Part shown: positions 7,726-16,747 of the stretch, in pieces
Layout: each line of letters starts with the position of its first letter
Position numbering within the stretch: the stretch's first letter is position 1
IMG/VR virus record: IMGVR_UViG_3300032516_000182
Span: 1-25,508 of that record
Strand: one strand, 5' to 3'
Source of the DNA: a virus
Length of the DNA stretch: 25,508 nt
Translations under genes and position numbers: made by a program
Notes under the pieces: generated by a model
Told to the model about the DNA's origin: nothing
Databases searched by the model: none
What the model saw: only the letters and a program-made list of their open reading frames with translations

Positions 7726-9288
7726 TTAAGACCCTTCTACTCTTACTTGGGTATATCCCGATGAAGTAAAAGAACCACTATAAGTTTGCCATGCAGAGGC
7801 TTGACAATCTACAACACTAGAGCCACTGCGATATTTTAATACCCCTGTATCTCCTCCGCTATATTTGTTTTGATATAAATCAATAGAGTTTGCACCTGTA
7901 TTAACTACTTCGGATTCCATATAAGCCGTTGAACTCAAATACATTTTTTCATAATTTCCCGAACCAGAAACAAAACCGTTTCCAATCCAATTCCCGGAAA
8001 AAGTTCTAACGTTTCCTTCTTGAGCGCCAGTCGCCTGTCCCCAAGAAGTAGAGCCTTCAATTGCACTAGTTCCTTCTGTATACTCCACCACCAGTTTAGG
8101 GCGATAACCAGTTGTGGCGCGGTCGGAGGAGAAAAACCAATTATTTCCCGAAGGACTACCCTTAATTAGCAAATCAATATTTCCACCGAATAAACCCTCA
8201 ACCGTAGTGTTTGTTAAATCACAGGTATAAGAAGTACCATCGGCATTTGCAAGTAAAGTTGAAAATGAACCAATAGCTGTAGCAAGATAGTCCGTAGTTT
8301 CCGTATTGCAACCAACAGAACCCGCCCAATGGTCTGTAGTATGTATCTTGTGATTCCATGTTGCTCCCGCTTCCGTCCAGTCTCTATTGGCAACAGAAAG
8401 GAGATAAATATAATGTGTCGCATCTTTACAATCGTCGTCAACAAGAGTAAGAGTAGCTGTAGTACATGTACTCTCAGCCGCAATACTGGATAAATCAAAT
8501 CGTAATAATGCTCTAGCATTATCTGTTTCAGACGTGATGTAAGTAAGAGCACCCTTAATAGTATCGGGGTCGGTATAATCTAAATATGTATCATAAGCAC
8601 TATTTACATCCCCACCGTATCCATCGGTGAAGGTCGGGTCAACGTAAATCGGGAATGTCGCACCCGTCGTATCTACCGACCACTCAATATATCCACCTGA
8701 ATAGACCTGCGTGACAGGAACATCAACTTCATTCGCATCTTTGGCTGTCGGTTTATCGATAGTTCCCCACACCAATCCATCAGTAGTGCTGGTCAATTCC
8801 CCCGTAGTAGCGTTATAGGTCAATCCAACAAAAGATACCGCAAATCTCAAGCGGGTATAAGCACTACTGTTCTTAAGCGTAAAGTCTGCTTTTATCCTGC
8901 GCCAAGTATTCGTGATACTGGCATACAGGTTGGTCATATCCCATTCAGTTTTATTGTTTGTCCAAGCGGGGGTAGGAAGATTAAGATTTCTCCATTGATT
9001 TGTATAATATTGAATATTTGTTATATCAACATATTCTGTGGTTATATTTCTACGTGGATACCATCTTCTTGCCCCACCGTTAGCAATGTGGATTGCGTGA
9101 CGTGTCTTATCACATTTTTTACTATGTATTCCGCCATCTTCAAAATTCTCGTCTACGTCAATCCAATTATCGGTTTCGTTTTTAAAATGTTTGTCATGTA
9201 TTGTTAATTCTGTTTGGTATTTATTTGTATCTGCGTCATAAAAGGTTTTAGATTTTTGAGTTCTTTTTTCTATTTTTTCAACCCACAT
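7726..9288 (-). CDS. DNRLRE-domain phage structural/adsorption protein
   Basis: 520 residues. Residues ~1-80 (EKRTQKSKTFYDADTNKYQT, then a DNWIDVDENFED stretch and ARRWYPRRN) match the N-terminal region usual for DNRLRE phage proteins. Residues ~225-405 show the DNRLRE jelly-roll signature: DTYLDY, NARALLRFDLSSI, RDWTEAGATWN, DHWAGSVG, LLIKGSPSG, and the closing RPKLVVEYTEG. A C-terminal beta-rich domain (~410-520) ends in TSSGYTQVRVEGS. Such domains occur in secreted and cell-surface proteins and in phage tail-tip/adhesin proteins, so a virion appendage or receptor-binding role is likely. It is the last gene of the structural run. ATG 9288 has AGGAGG six bases upstream. Confidence 0.8.
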   Translation of the reverse strand: MWVEKIEKRTQKSKTFYDADTNKYQTELTIHDKHFKNETDNWIDVDENFEDGGIHSKKCDKTRHAIHIANGGARRWYPRRNITTEYVDITNIQYYTNQWRNLNLPTPAWTNNKTEWDMTNLYASITNTWRRIKADFTLKNSSAYTRLRFAVSFVGLTYNATTGELTSTTDGLVWGTIDKPTAKDANEVDVPVTQVYSGGYIEWSVDTTGATFPIYVDPTFTDGYGGDVNSAYDTYLDYTDPDTIKGALTYITSETDNARALLRFDLSSIAAESTCTTATLTLVDDDCKDATHYIYLLSVANRDWTEAGATWNHKIHTTDHWAGSVGCNTETTDYLATAIGSFSTLLANADGTSYTCDLTNTTVEGLFGGNIDLLIKGSPSGNNWFFSSDRATTGYRPKLVVEYTEGTSAIEGSTSWGQATGAQEGNVRTFSGNWIGNGFVSGSGNYEKMYLSSTAYMESEVVNTGANSIDLYQNKYSGGDTGVLKYRSGSSVVDCQASAWQTYSGSFTSSGYTQVRVEGS

Positions 9289-9331
9289 ATTTCCTCCTAT
9301 TGTGAAGATACTTAAAGTTCATATTTTAATG

Positions 9332-9360
9332 TTTAGGCGGGGAATTGCACCTCGCCTAAA
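9332..9360 (-). other. Stable intergenic hairpin after the BppU-like gene
   Basis: A near-perfect hairpin starts about 10 bases after the stop of the 124-residue gene: eight base pairs (TTTAGGCG/CGCCTAAA), one mismatch, two more pairs, and a seven-base loop (TGCAATT). The sequence after it on the minus strand (ACATTAAAATA) lacks a U-run, so intrinsic termination would be weak; transcript trimming or partial termination before the DNRLRE gene is possible. Confidence 0.5.
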
Positions 9361-9370
9361 GCTATTTTCA

Positions 9371-9745
9371 TTAAGGTATTATGTCATTAATATCTGTTAG
9401 GGGTAAATTTTCATAAACTGTAAAAATTACAGGAGTAGTATAACCAGCGAACCCCGTCATTTCGATATATGCTTGTGCATTATAATCTCCCGCTTGGTCA
9501 AGTATACTGCTACTGCTCGTATAATATACAAGTATACCATCCGAACCACTAGTAAAGAAAGCAGCGCTTCCTGTTACAATTGTATCGTCTGGTTTTTCGA
9601 TAATTATATTTTTTATACTGGCGCTTGATATATCTAGTGCACTGTTGCCTTCTTTTACTTGCAACTTTATTGCTAAATTTTTAGCACCGACCTGTATGTG
9701 GTCTTTGTCTGTAGGTACTTGGGGTATAAGATAAGTATATGTCAT
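9371..9745 (-). CDS. Small BppU N-domain-like baseplate/appendage protein
   Basis: 124 residues forming a single predicted Ig-like beta-sandwich. The pattern resembles the N-terminal domain of lactococcal-phage upper baseplate protein BppU and related proteins: a start with IQVGAKNLAIKLQVKEG, a central IKNIIIEKPDDTIV, an acidic turn, then GDYNAQAYIEMTGFAGYTTP and a final VIFTVYENLP. In that family the domain plugs receptor-binding proteins into the baseplate. Here it stands alone between the giant repeat protein and the DNRLRE protein, which fits an adaptor between virion and fibre. Family resemblance is by eye. GGAGC precedes ATG 9745. Confidence 0.6.
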   Translation of the reverse strand: MTYTYLIPQVPTDKDHIQVGAKNLAIKLQVKEGNSALDISSASIKNIIIEKPDDTIVTGSAAFFTSGSDGILVYYTSSSSILDQAGDYNAQAYIEMTGFAGYTTPVIFTVYENLPLTDINDIIP

Positions 9746-9760
9746 AATGCTCCTATCTGG

Positions 9761-12700
9761 TTATATTTTCCTTTTATATGCGTATGATGTACCTTGTATA
9801 GATTTATCTATATAAGTATCATCAGTTAAACTTTCTGAGAGATATGATTCCCCTCTCATATCTCTCACAAGATATGAAGGTTTATCTAATTCTGTTTTTA
9901 TTTGTGTTGTACCCTGCATGCTTCTTAACATATAAGCAGTTAGGAATACTATTGTCCAAACTTTTAGATTTATATTATCAGCACTTTGCCCTTGAAGAGC
10001 ATTGAATATATCCAATATGTAATGTTGTCCATGAAAGAATATTGTTAAACTATCAGCAAATTGCAACTGCGTTGCATTATCAATAGAAATGCTTACTCTT
10101 GATATGATTGTTGAAGAAGTCTGCAATTGTGTTGCATTTTGTATTGCTAATAAATAATTCTGTTTTAATAATAGGCTTGAAGATGTTTGCAGTTGAGTAG
10201 CATTATTTACTGTTGCTAAAGCATAGTGGGCTAATAATGATACCTTATTTGAGGTTTGTAGCTGAGTAGCATTGTTTACTGTAGCTAGAACATAATGTGC
10301 ACTTAAGTCTACATTATCTGCGGTTTGTAATTGTGTCGCATTTTGCATAGCTAATATTTGATGCTGGATTAAATTTACATTTCCAGCAGTTTGCAATTGG
10401 GTTGCATTATTTACAGACAATACATAATCCTGAGTTAAATTAACACTTTGAGCAGTTTGTAATTGAGTTGTATTATTGATTGCCAAAGTGAAATTATAGA
10501 ACAAAGATATGTTGCTTGCTGTCTGCAACTGTGTTGCATTCTGCATTGCTAGTACTTGATGTTGAATTAAATTAACATTTGTAGATGTTTGTAACTGAGT
10601 TGCATTATTTACGTTTAAAGAACCAATTGTATGTTGTATTAAATCAACATTTCCAGCAGTTTGTAATTGTGTTGCATTATTAATTGTTAAAACTTGATGT
10701 TGAGTTAAACTTACATTTTGGGCGGTTTGCAACTGTACTGTATTTTGTATAACTATAACATGATGCTGAGTTAAACCAATATTACTAGTGGTTTGTGTCT
10801 GTACTGCACTATTTATAGATAATACATGATGCTGTGTTAGATTTATAGTACTTGTCGTTTGTGTCTGTACTGCATTATTAATATTAAGAGAACCAACTTC
10901 ATGTTGTACTAAATCTATTTTATTAGCTGTTTGTAACTGTACTGCATTATTAACAGACAAAATATAATGTTGTGTTAATATTATATTACTAGAAGTCTGT
11001 GCTTGTACTGCATTTTGTACAGTTATAGTTGAAATACCGGGATTAAACGTTAATGTAACATTATCAGCAGTTTGTGTTTGTAAAGCACTCATTGTACTGT
11101 AGAACGTAGGAGGAGGTATTATACCACCACCCGGTACAAAAATTATCCACGATGTTGCTAATTCTGGTAATCTAACATTATCAGTAGAATAATAGTAAGT
11201 CGTAGATGTATTATAGTTACCAACTATCCATATTGAACCATTCCACCATACTCTTATGTCACTATCAGTACTTAATTTCCAATATAGTCTACCATTTAAT
11301 ATACCGGAATTGTTGTAATAGCCATTGACTGTACTTAAACCAGCGTCAGATAAAACATAATCTGCTGCTAATATGAAGTTAGGCGGGGTTGTTGTTAGAG
11401 TTATATTATCAGATGTTTGTGTTTGTGTTGCATTGTTTACTGCTAATACTTGATGTTGAGTTAAATTAACTTTGTCACTTGTTTGTATCTGTGTTGTATT
11501 ATTGATAGATAATACATAATGTTGAGTTAAATTAACCTTATCACTCGTTTGTAACTGTGTTGCATTATTAATTGATAATATATAATCTTGAATTAAATTA
11601 ACTTTATTACTAGTTTGTGATTGTGTCGTATTATTGATTGTTAAATCATAGTGTGGCTTTGCATTAGCATTTGTAGAAGTTTGCGTTTGTACAGCATTAT
11701 CTATTGCTAATATCTGATGTTGAGTTAGTGCTATATTTTCAGAAGTTTGTGTTTGTATAGCGTTAAAAGGTGCTACTGCACCAACTTGATGTTGTAATAA
11801 ATCAACATTGTTACTTGTTTGTAACTGAGTTGAATTATTAATTCCAGTTAAAATCGTGTGATTAGTTAATAATATTAAAGTACTTGTTTGTGTTTGAGTA
11901 GCATTATTAATCGTTAATACTTGATGTTGAGTCAAATTGATAGTTTGACTTGTTTGTAACTGAGTAGCATTATTAATCGCTAATACTTGGTGTTGAGTTA
12001 AATTAACATTAGCACTGGTTTGCAATTGTGTAGCGCTGTTTATAAATAATACATAATCTTGTGTTAAATTAACTTTATCGCTAGTCTGTAATTGCGTAAC
12101 ATTGTTTATCGTTAATACTTGGTGTTGAGTTAAATTAACATTAGTGCTAGTCTGTAATTGTGTAACATTGTTTATGGATAATACATAATCTTGCGTTAAA
12201 TTAATATTATCGCTTGTTTGTAATTGAGTAACATTATTAATTGCTAACACTTGATGTTGCGTTAAAGCAACATTGTCACTTGTTTGTAATTGTGAAGCAT
12301 TATTAGGTATTATAATATAATGAGCACTTAAAACAACATTATTAGAAGTCTGTAATTGAGTGGCGTTATTTATAGGTAAAGGTGGATGATGAGTTAATTC
12401 TAGGAGATATAAATCTCTACCACTAAAATCATCATAGGAGTTGGTAGGAACAGTGGCTGGTTTATAAAACTGATGTACGGCAGCGCCTCTAGTAAGCATA
12501 CTGGTATCATTACCAGTTGTAACTACTTCCCAACCACTTCCCCTATCTATATAAAGAGTAAAATCTCCATTTGCTTTATGACGAACACCATATTTGATAG
12601 ATGCCCTGCTTGCCCAAGTTAGTGCACCAACATCGATTACAAGACCAGCCCCCGCATATAGCGCAAAATGGCTACATCCTGTTAAACTAGCAGCTTGTAA

Positions 12701-15700
12701 ATAAACTTCATAAAAATGAGTTCCATCTACATAATCATAATAAAGATACAAACTTTGTGAAACAGCGGTCAAACCACTGCCTGTAATATACATATCTACT
12801 GCTGGACCAAAATCAGAAACATTCCAACGAAGGTTTGTAGTACCTGTGGAAGATGTAATCAATTGATTGCTTGAAATAGAAGGTGTACCACTAATGGTTG
12901 TCCAATTGGTTCCTAGACTTGCTCTATTGAAATCATCTGTAACAGGACTACTTCCAAAACTGTTAGCACCATCGCACAACTGTAATTGTGAAGCATTATT
13001 AATTTCTAATACCCCCGTAGGAGGATAAAATGTTAAATTTATATTATCAGATGTTTGAGCTTGTACGCAATTATTAACTGATAGCACTTGATGTTGAGTT
13101 AAAACAATATTGTTGCTTGTTTGTGACTGTGTAGAATTATTTGTTACTAGAGAGTAATGTACAATTAATACTATATCTTCAATTTCTGTAAATGTTAAAA
13201 CGTTTCCATCTACGGTTTGTGCTTGACTTGTACTATTTATAACTAATACCTGATGTTGCGTTAAAGCAACCCCTCCCGCTGTCTGCGTTTGGGTTGCATT
13301 ATTTACTGATAGGGTTGGTTGAAGTGGTGGACCATCTTCCGATGTAATAGTACCACCAAATGTAAGCGTATGTCCCCCTCCACTATAATCTGTTGTATCT
13401 GTATTATTAGATAATTTCCAATCTGCCCAAAGTCCAGAAGTTTTTACTGCTGTAGCGCTATTACGCTCCGTTCTCAATTCTGCATCCGTTAGTTCAACCC
13501 CCGTCCATACCCTTACATAAGCGAGACAACTGTCTAACACTTCGTTGTAACTGTCATTTGCGACAGATATTCGTTGAACATTAAACTCACTTGCACCTAT
13601 TGAATTTGTATGCGCTTCAACAGGGGCACTACCGGATGCAGTATAATAACCACCCTTCCAAACTATGTAATTGGTTCCGTTGTTTGCCCCTGTAATATAA
13701 AAATAATACCAAGTATCTTGGGAAGGCTGATTAACCCAAGTATGATTTTCGGCTGTCGATGCTAATTCTGCAACATCCGTGTCTCTGTATCCATGTAATA
13801 CAGAATAAGTGGAAGTTGTATCATCGTTTTCAAAACCTAGATTGTATGCCCATGCACCCGGTGTAATATCTCTGACTTTCATCCAACCTGCAATCGTGCA
13901 TTTATCAGTATTGCCAGTCATACTAAACGCTTCAGGCGCACCTACAAACTTAACATAATCGCCTGATGCGTTAATACCGATAGCAGAATAAGTGGTTGAT
14001 GGGTTGTAGGTTATTGTTACTTTATCTGAAGTTTGTGTTTGAGTAGCATTATTTACAGTTAAAATATAATGTTGAGTTAATGATACTTTATCAGAAGTTT
14101 GTGTTTGAATAACATTATTTAAATAAATATTACGGGGTTGTAATACTATCTTATCAGAATTTTGTGTTTGAGTAGCATTTTTAACAGATGTTAAAATATA
14201 ATGAGCGGATAAAACTACTTTATCAGAACTTTGTAATTGTGTTGAATTATTAGTTGCTAAAACATAATGTTGAGTTAATGATACTTTATCAGAAGTTTGT
14301 GTTTGAATAACATTATTTAAATAAATATTACGGGGTTGTAATACTATCTTATCAGAATTTTGTGTTTGAGTAGCGTTTTGAATTACTAAAGATATAGTCC
14401 CCTCAATTATAAAACTCTTAGACCCTGACCAACCACCCCAACCAGAATAAGTACCATCGGTGGTGCTGTCGGTTGCTCTTACTCTCCAATAGTAAGTACC
14501 AGCGGTTAAAGGAGTTTGTGTAGTATAAGTTTGCTCTACACCAGAATTTGTAGGGTGAGATGCACCTGCTGAAAAACCAGTGTGGTCGGTAGAAAACGCA
14601 TCAACAACAATAGAAGAACCAGATTTGAATGCGGCAATGGTAGTTACCCAAGCAGCACTACTTTCTATTGTAAACGATGCTGTTTTTTCTCCTATTGCCA
14701 TTTGGTCTTCAGTAAGAATTGTGCAAAAAGCAGCGCCAGCACCAATTTTTAGTCTTTCGTTCCAAGGGGCTACTATAGAAGCACTTGTTTGCAATTCATA
14801 AGTTAGAGTACTAAAATAAAGTGCACTCCCTGTTGTTGATGTAATGCTTCCACTAGTGGCATTAGTACCCGTTCCGGAATTGCTGGCACTTGTACCGATA
14901 ATAGAAGAAGTCTTTCTTGCCCCTGTATACGAGACTGCGCCACCTACAGAATCTATAGTGGCGGTATTCAATGTTACCGTAATTGTGAATGTACCGCTAG
15001 AAATAACGTTCTCTGCATAAAATATACCGGAAGTAATTATTCCGACACTTTTCTGTTTTGCCTCATAATATGTGTTTCCTTGGTTGTCCTCAACCTTAGA
15101 AATCCCATTGGCGCTTGTTTCCCATTGCCCCAAGGCAACAACTACTAATGCCCCCGGAGTAGGAGGGGTTGGGAATGTTATATCAAATGGACCACCAACA
15201 AACTCTACAGGAGGAGCCACTTGGTCTACTTGGATAATCGTATCAAAAGCCTTATCTGTAGCTACCTGTACTTGATAATCTAACCTGTGACCTGTATAAT
15301 CAATACCTGTAAACTTAAGGTCAACGGTTGATGCGGTTGTTGAGTAACCTTCGTTTGGAGTGCCCAAAGTTGTTGTTGGAGGTGTTTCGGCATTATAAGT
15401 TAAAGTTATATTATCTGCTGTTTGTGCTTGGGTTGTATTACTCACAACAAGACTTGTACGCTTGTCTTTAAAAGACGCAATTACAACACCCCAATCCTCA
15501 GATGTTCCAAACCCCCAACTACCTGATGTAGTACTACCTGTTGAGGGTGGGAAAAAATATTGTGAACCACCGCCCCATATACCGTTATCATTGGTATAAA
15601 TAACAGTACCTGTTGGAGAGTATGGTGCAAAAGTATTTGCACCATTTGCTACAGCAGCAAAAATAATATCACTGCCCGATGAGAAATCGATTGTGCCTCT

Positions 15701-16111
15701 AGGACTTGCACTAGTCGCACCTGCACTACCGCTGGCAAAATCTAATGCTGTTGTACTGCCAGTTTGTGCTCTAGCAGTAGCTACATCGATACTCATATTA
15801 ATGCCACCAGCATTAGGCACAGAAAGCCAAGATGCGCTAGTGTGCGGTCCGATAGGGTTGTTTAAGTACCACATTTCTATGGTACATTCTGGTGATGTTG
15901 TACCCCTAAAACGTGTAGATGCCTGTGTCATGGGTTGTGCACCTAAAGTAGGTGCACCACCAGTTCTATCACTACCACCCGCATAAAGAAGCATTGCTAC
16001 AACTAAAGTATCACTACCAACACGAGGTATTGAACCTGTAATAGTAGTTGAATTGTCTACTGAATTTGGGGTATTGGGGATTCTAATTTTATTAACAAAA
16101 GTATGTGTCAT
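9761..16111 (-). CDS. Giant modular fibre-like protein with ~44 copies of a 22-residue repeat
   Basis: 2,116 residues, the largest gene here, from ATG 16111 (AGGAGG just upstream). Order: an N-terminal beta domain (~1-215); one repeat (~221-240); an FN3-like domain (~246-571) split by an inserted second copy of a beta domain like the N-terminal one (~296-497), with the FN3 closing motif YYWRVRATDS after the insertion; repeats (~574-702); a LamG/concanavalin-like domain (~712-925; e.g. CTIAGWMKVRD); repeats (~934-1050); a second lectin-like jelly roll (~1052-1240; DDFNRASLGTNW); repeats (~1246-1574); a short Trp/Tyr-rich domain (~1576-1672); repeats (~1674-2052); and a C-terminal tail with short MRGESYL/MQGTTQI-like units. 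The repeat consensus is NATQLQTSDNVNLTQHQVL. Carbohydrate-binding folds on a long repetitive shaft suggest a tail fibre or head fibre for adsorption. No signal peptide is visible. Confidence 0.75.
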   Translation of the reverse strand: MTHTFVNKIRIPNTPNSVDNSTTITGSIPRVGSDTLVVAMLLYAGGSDRTGGAPTLGAQPMTQASTRFRGTTSPECTIEMWYLNNPIGPHTSASWLSVPNAGGINMSIDVATARAQTGSTTALDFASGSAGATSASPRGTIDFSSGSDIIFAAVANGANTFAPYSPTGTVIYTNDNGIWGGGSQYFFPPSTGSTTSGSWGFGTSEDWGVVIASFKDKRTSLVVSNTTQAQTADNITLTYNAETPPTTTLGTPNEGYSTTASTVDLKFTGIDYTGHRLDYQVQVATDKAFDTIIQVDQVAPPVEFVGGPFDITFPTPPTPGALVVVALGQWETSANGISKVEDNQGNTYYEAKQKSVGIITSGIFYAENVISSGTFTITVTLNTATIDSVGGAVSYTGARKTSSIIGTSASNSGTGTNATSGSITSTTGSALYFSTLTYELQTSASIVAPWNERLKIGAGAAFCTILTEDQMAIGEKTASFTIESSAAWVTTIAAFKSGSSIVVDAFSTDHTGFSAGASHPTNSGVEQTYTTQTPLTAGTYYWRVRATDSTTDGTYSGWGGWSGSKSFIIEGTISLVIQNATQTQNSDKIVLQPRNIYLNNVIQTQTSDKVSLTQHYVLATNNSTQLQSSDKVVLSAHYILTSVKNATQTQNSDKIVLQPRNIYLNNVIQTQTSDKVSLTQHYILTVNNATQTQTSDKVTITYNPSTTYSAIGINASGDYVKFVGAPEAFSMTGNTDKCTIAGWMKVRDITPGAWAYNLGFENDDTTSTYSVLHGYRDTDVAELASTAENHTWVNQPSQDTWYYFYITGANNGTNYIVWKGGYYTASGSAPVEAHTNSIGASEFNVQRISVANDSYNEVLDSCLAYVRVWTGVELTDAELRTERNSATAVKTSGLWADWKLSNNTDTTDYSGGGHTLTFGGTITSEDGPPLQPTLSVNNATQTQTAGGVALTQHQVLVINSTSQAQTVDGNVLTFTEIEDIVLIVHYSLVTNNSTQSQTSNNIVLTQHQVLSVNNCVQAQTSDNINLTFYPPTGVLEINNASQLQLCDGANSFGSSPVTDDFNRASLGTNWTTISGTPSISSNQLITSSTGTTNLRWNVSDFGPAVDMYITGSGLTAVSQSLYLYYDYVDGTHFYEVYLQAASLTGCSHFALYAGAGLVIDVGALTWASRASIKYGVRHKANGDFTLYIDRGSGWEVVTTGNDTSMLTRGAAVHQFYKPATVPTNSYDDFSGRDLYLLELTHHPPLPINNATQLQTSNNVVLSAHYIIIPNNASQLQTSDNVALTQHQVLAINNVTQLQTSDNINLTQDYVLSINNVTQLQTSTNVNLTQHQVLTINNVTQLQTSDKVNLTQDYVLFINSATQLQTSANVNLTQHQVLAINNATQLQTSQTINLTQHQVLTINNATQTQTSTLILLTNHTILTGINNSTQLQTSNNVDLLQHQVGAVAPFNAIQTQTSENIALTQHQILAIDNAVQTQTSTNANAKPHYDLTINNTTQSQTSNKVNLIQDYILSINNATQLQTSDKVNLTQHYVLSINNTTQIQTSDKVNLTQHQVLAVNNATQTQTSDNITLTTTPPNFILAADYVLSDAGLSTVNGYYNNSGILNGRLYWKLSTDSDIRVWWNGSIWIVGNYNTSTTYYYSTDNVRLPELATSWIIFVPGGGIIPPPTFYSTMSALQTQTADNVTLTFNPGISTITVQNAVQAQTSSNIILTQHYILSVNNAVQLQTANKIDLVQHEVGSLNINNAVQTQTTSTINLTQHHVLSINSAVQTQTTSNIGLTQHHVIVIQNTVQLQTAQNVSLTQHQVLTINNATQLQTAGNVDLIQHTIGSLNVNNATQLQTSTNVNLIQHQVLAMQNATQLQTASNISLFYNFTLAINNTTQLQTAQSVNLTQDYVLSVNNATQLQTAGNVNLIQHQILAMQNATQLQTADNVDLSAHYVLATVNNATQLQTSNKVSLLAHYALATVNNATQLQTSSSLLLKQNYLLAIQNATQLQTSSTIISRVSISIDNATQLQFADSLTIFFHGQHYILDIFNALQGQSADNINLKVWTIVFLTAYMLRSMQGTTQIKTELDKPSYLVRDMRGESYLSESLTDDTYIDKSIQGTSYAYKRKI
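9955..11091 (-). repeat. Tandem 66-bp coding repeats, block D (~17 copies)
   Basis: Part of the giant fibre gene. Each unit encodes a 22-residue version of NATQLQTSxNVxLxQHxVL. Occasional units are two residues longer (GSLN or GAVA linkers). The last copies near 9955-10060 are the most divergent (e.g. NALQGQSADNINL). Confidence 0.9.
11390..12375 (-). repeat. Tandem 66-bp coding repeats, block C (~15 copies)
   Basis: The most regular array. Units ending in LTQHQVL and LTQDYVL alternate over several copies, giving a 132-bp higher-order period around 11,990-12,240 that suggests spread by duplication of unit pairs. Confidence 0.9.
12961..13311 (-). repeat. Coding repeats, block B (~5 copies, divergent)
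   Basis: Five units between the two lectin-like domains, including degenerate ones (NSTSQAQTVDGNVLTF with an expanded linker, and NNASQLQLCDGAN). Divergence is higher than in blocks C and D. Confidence 0.8.
14005..14392 (-). repeat. Coding repeats, block A (6 copies) with a 111-bp identical duplication
   Basis: Six units between the FN3-like and LamG-like domains. Bases 14066-14176 and 14264-14374 are identical over 111 bp at a distance of 198 bp (three repeat units), a sign of a recent duplication or conversion. Confidence 0.85.
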
Positions 16112-16192
16112 AGAATCCTCCTATTGGATTTGCATCCTTTTTATAATTTTTTATTATTTAAAAACGTAAAGAGTTCCCTTCTATAATAATTA

Positions 16193-16582
16193 TTATGTAG
16201 GGTCTGCAACGTTGACGGTCCATGAGGGTATATCCACTGTGCCACCCGAAACAAGATATTGTGATGTACAAGTAGTAATATATGTTACACTACCTGCGGT
16301 TATATTAACCAAAGCTACAGCCAAAGCTGAACCTGAGTTAACAATGGATGCTGCTGTTTTAGCTGTCATGGTAATAGTCCTACCATTTGGTGAACCATCA
16401 CCAACAGCGAAACAACCTGTAGTCATGGGTTGTAATGCTAACATGCAACCACCTGTAGCTATATTTGAAGTGCAATCGCTATAAGTTAATGGACTTCCTG
16501 CACAAACAGCTACCATATTACTTGAAGCTGATATATAACCGAAATAAAAACTGAATACTGCATCTGGTACGAATTTAGACAT
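16193..16582 (-). CDS. Small beta-rich virion protein, unknown family
   Basis: 129 residues, Ala/Thr/Ser/Val-rich with alternating hydrophobic strands (ALAVALVNITAGSVTYIT) and six Cys. No transmembrane helix and no motif I recognise. It starts MSKFVPDAVF, has AAGGAAGG upstream of ATG 16582, and lies just before the giant fibre gene, in the run of small structural-type genes. A decoration, tail or fibre-base protein would fit the context. An 81-base spacer with AT-rich sequence separates it from the fibre gene. Confidence 0.7.
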   Translation of the reverse strand: MSKFVPDAVFSFYFGYISASSNMVAVCAGSPLTYSDCTSNIATGGCMLALQPMTTGCFAVGDGSPNGRTITMTAKTAASIVNSGSALAVALVNITAGSVTYITTCTSQYLVSGGTVDIPSWTVNVADPT

Positions 16583-16607
16583 AGTTTTTTACCTTCCTTT
16601 TTTTAAT

Positions 16608-16745
16608 TTATTTTCCGATAACGGAACTACTTTGTGTTGTTACGCTATGAACATCGAGAACATAATGATTTTTCTGTTCTGTTTGCTCTTCCTTTTTTTC
16701 TTCTTCTTTCACTTTCTTTTTTGGATATCTGATTCTTTTTCCCAT
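16608..16745 (-). CDS. Small charged protein (45 residues)
   Basis: A short frame from ATG 16745 to TAA 16608. A ribosome binding site (AAGGAATAAAA) ends right at the ATG, and the frame fills exactly the space between its two neighbours. The first half is almost all Lys, Arg and Glu (MGKRIRYPKKKVKEEEKKEE); the second half is polar and ends HSVTTQSSSVIGK. No family recognised. Fit to the gap and the ribosome binding site are the main evidence that it is real. Confidence 0.6.
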   Translation of the reverse strand: MGKRIRYPKKKVKEEEKKEEQTEQKNHYVLDVHSVTTQSSSVIGK

Positions 16746-16747
16746 TT

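Noticed and set aside
9955-14392. CRISPR array suggested by regular ~66-bp repeats
   Set aside because: The repeats are in frame, vary at silent sites, have no unique spacers and encode a regular protein repeat.
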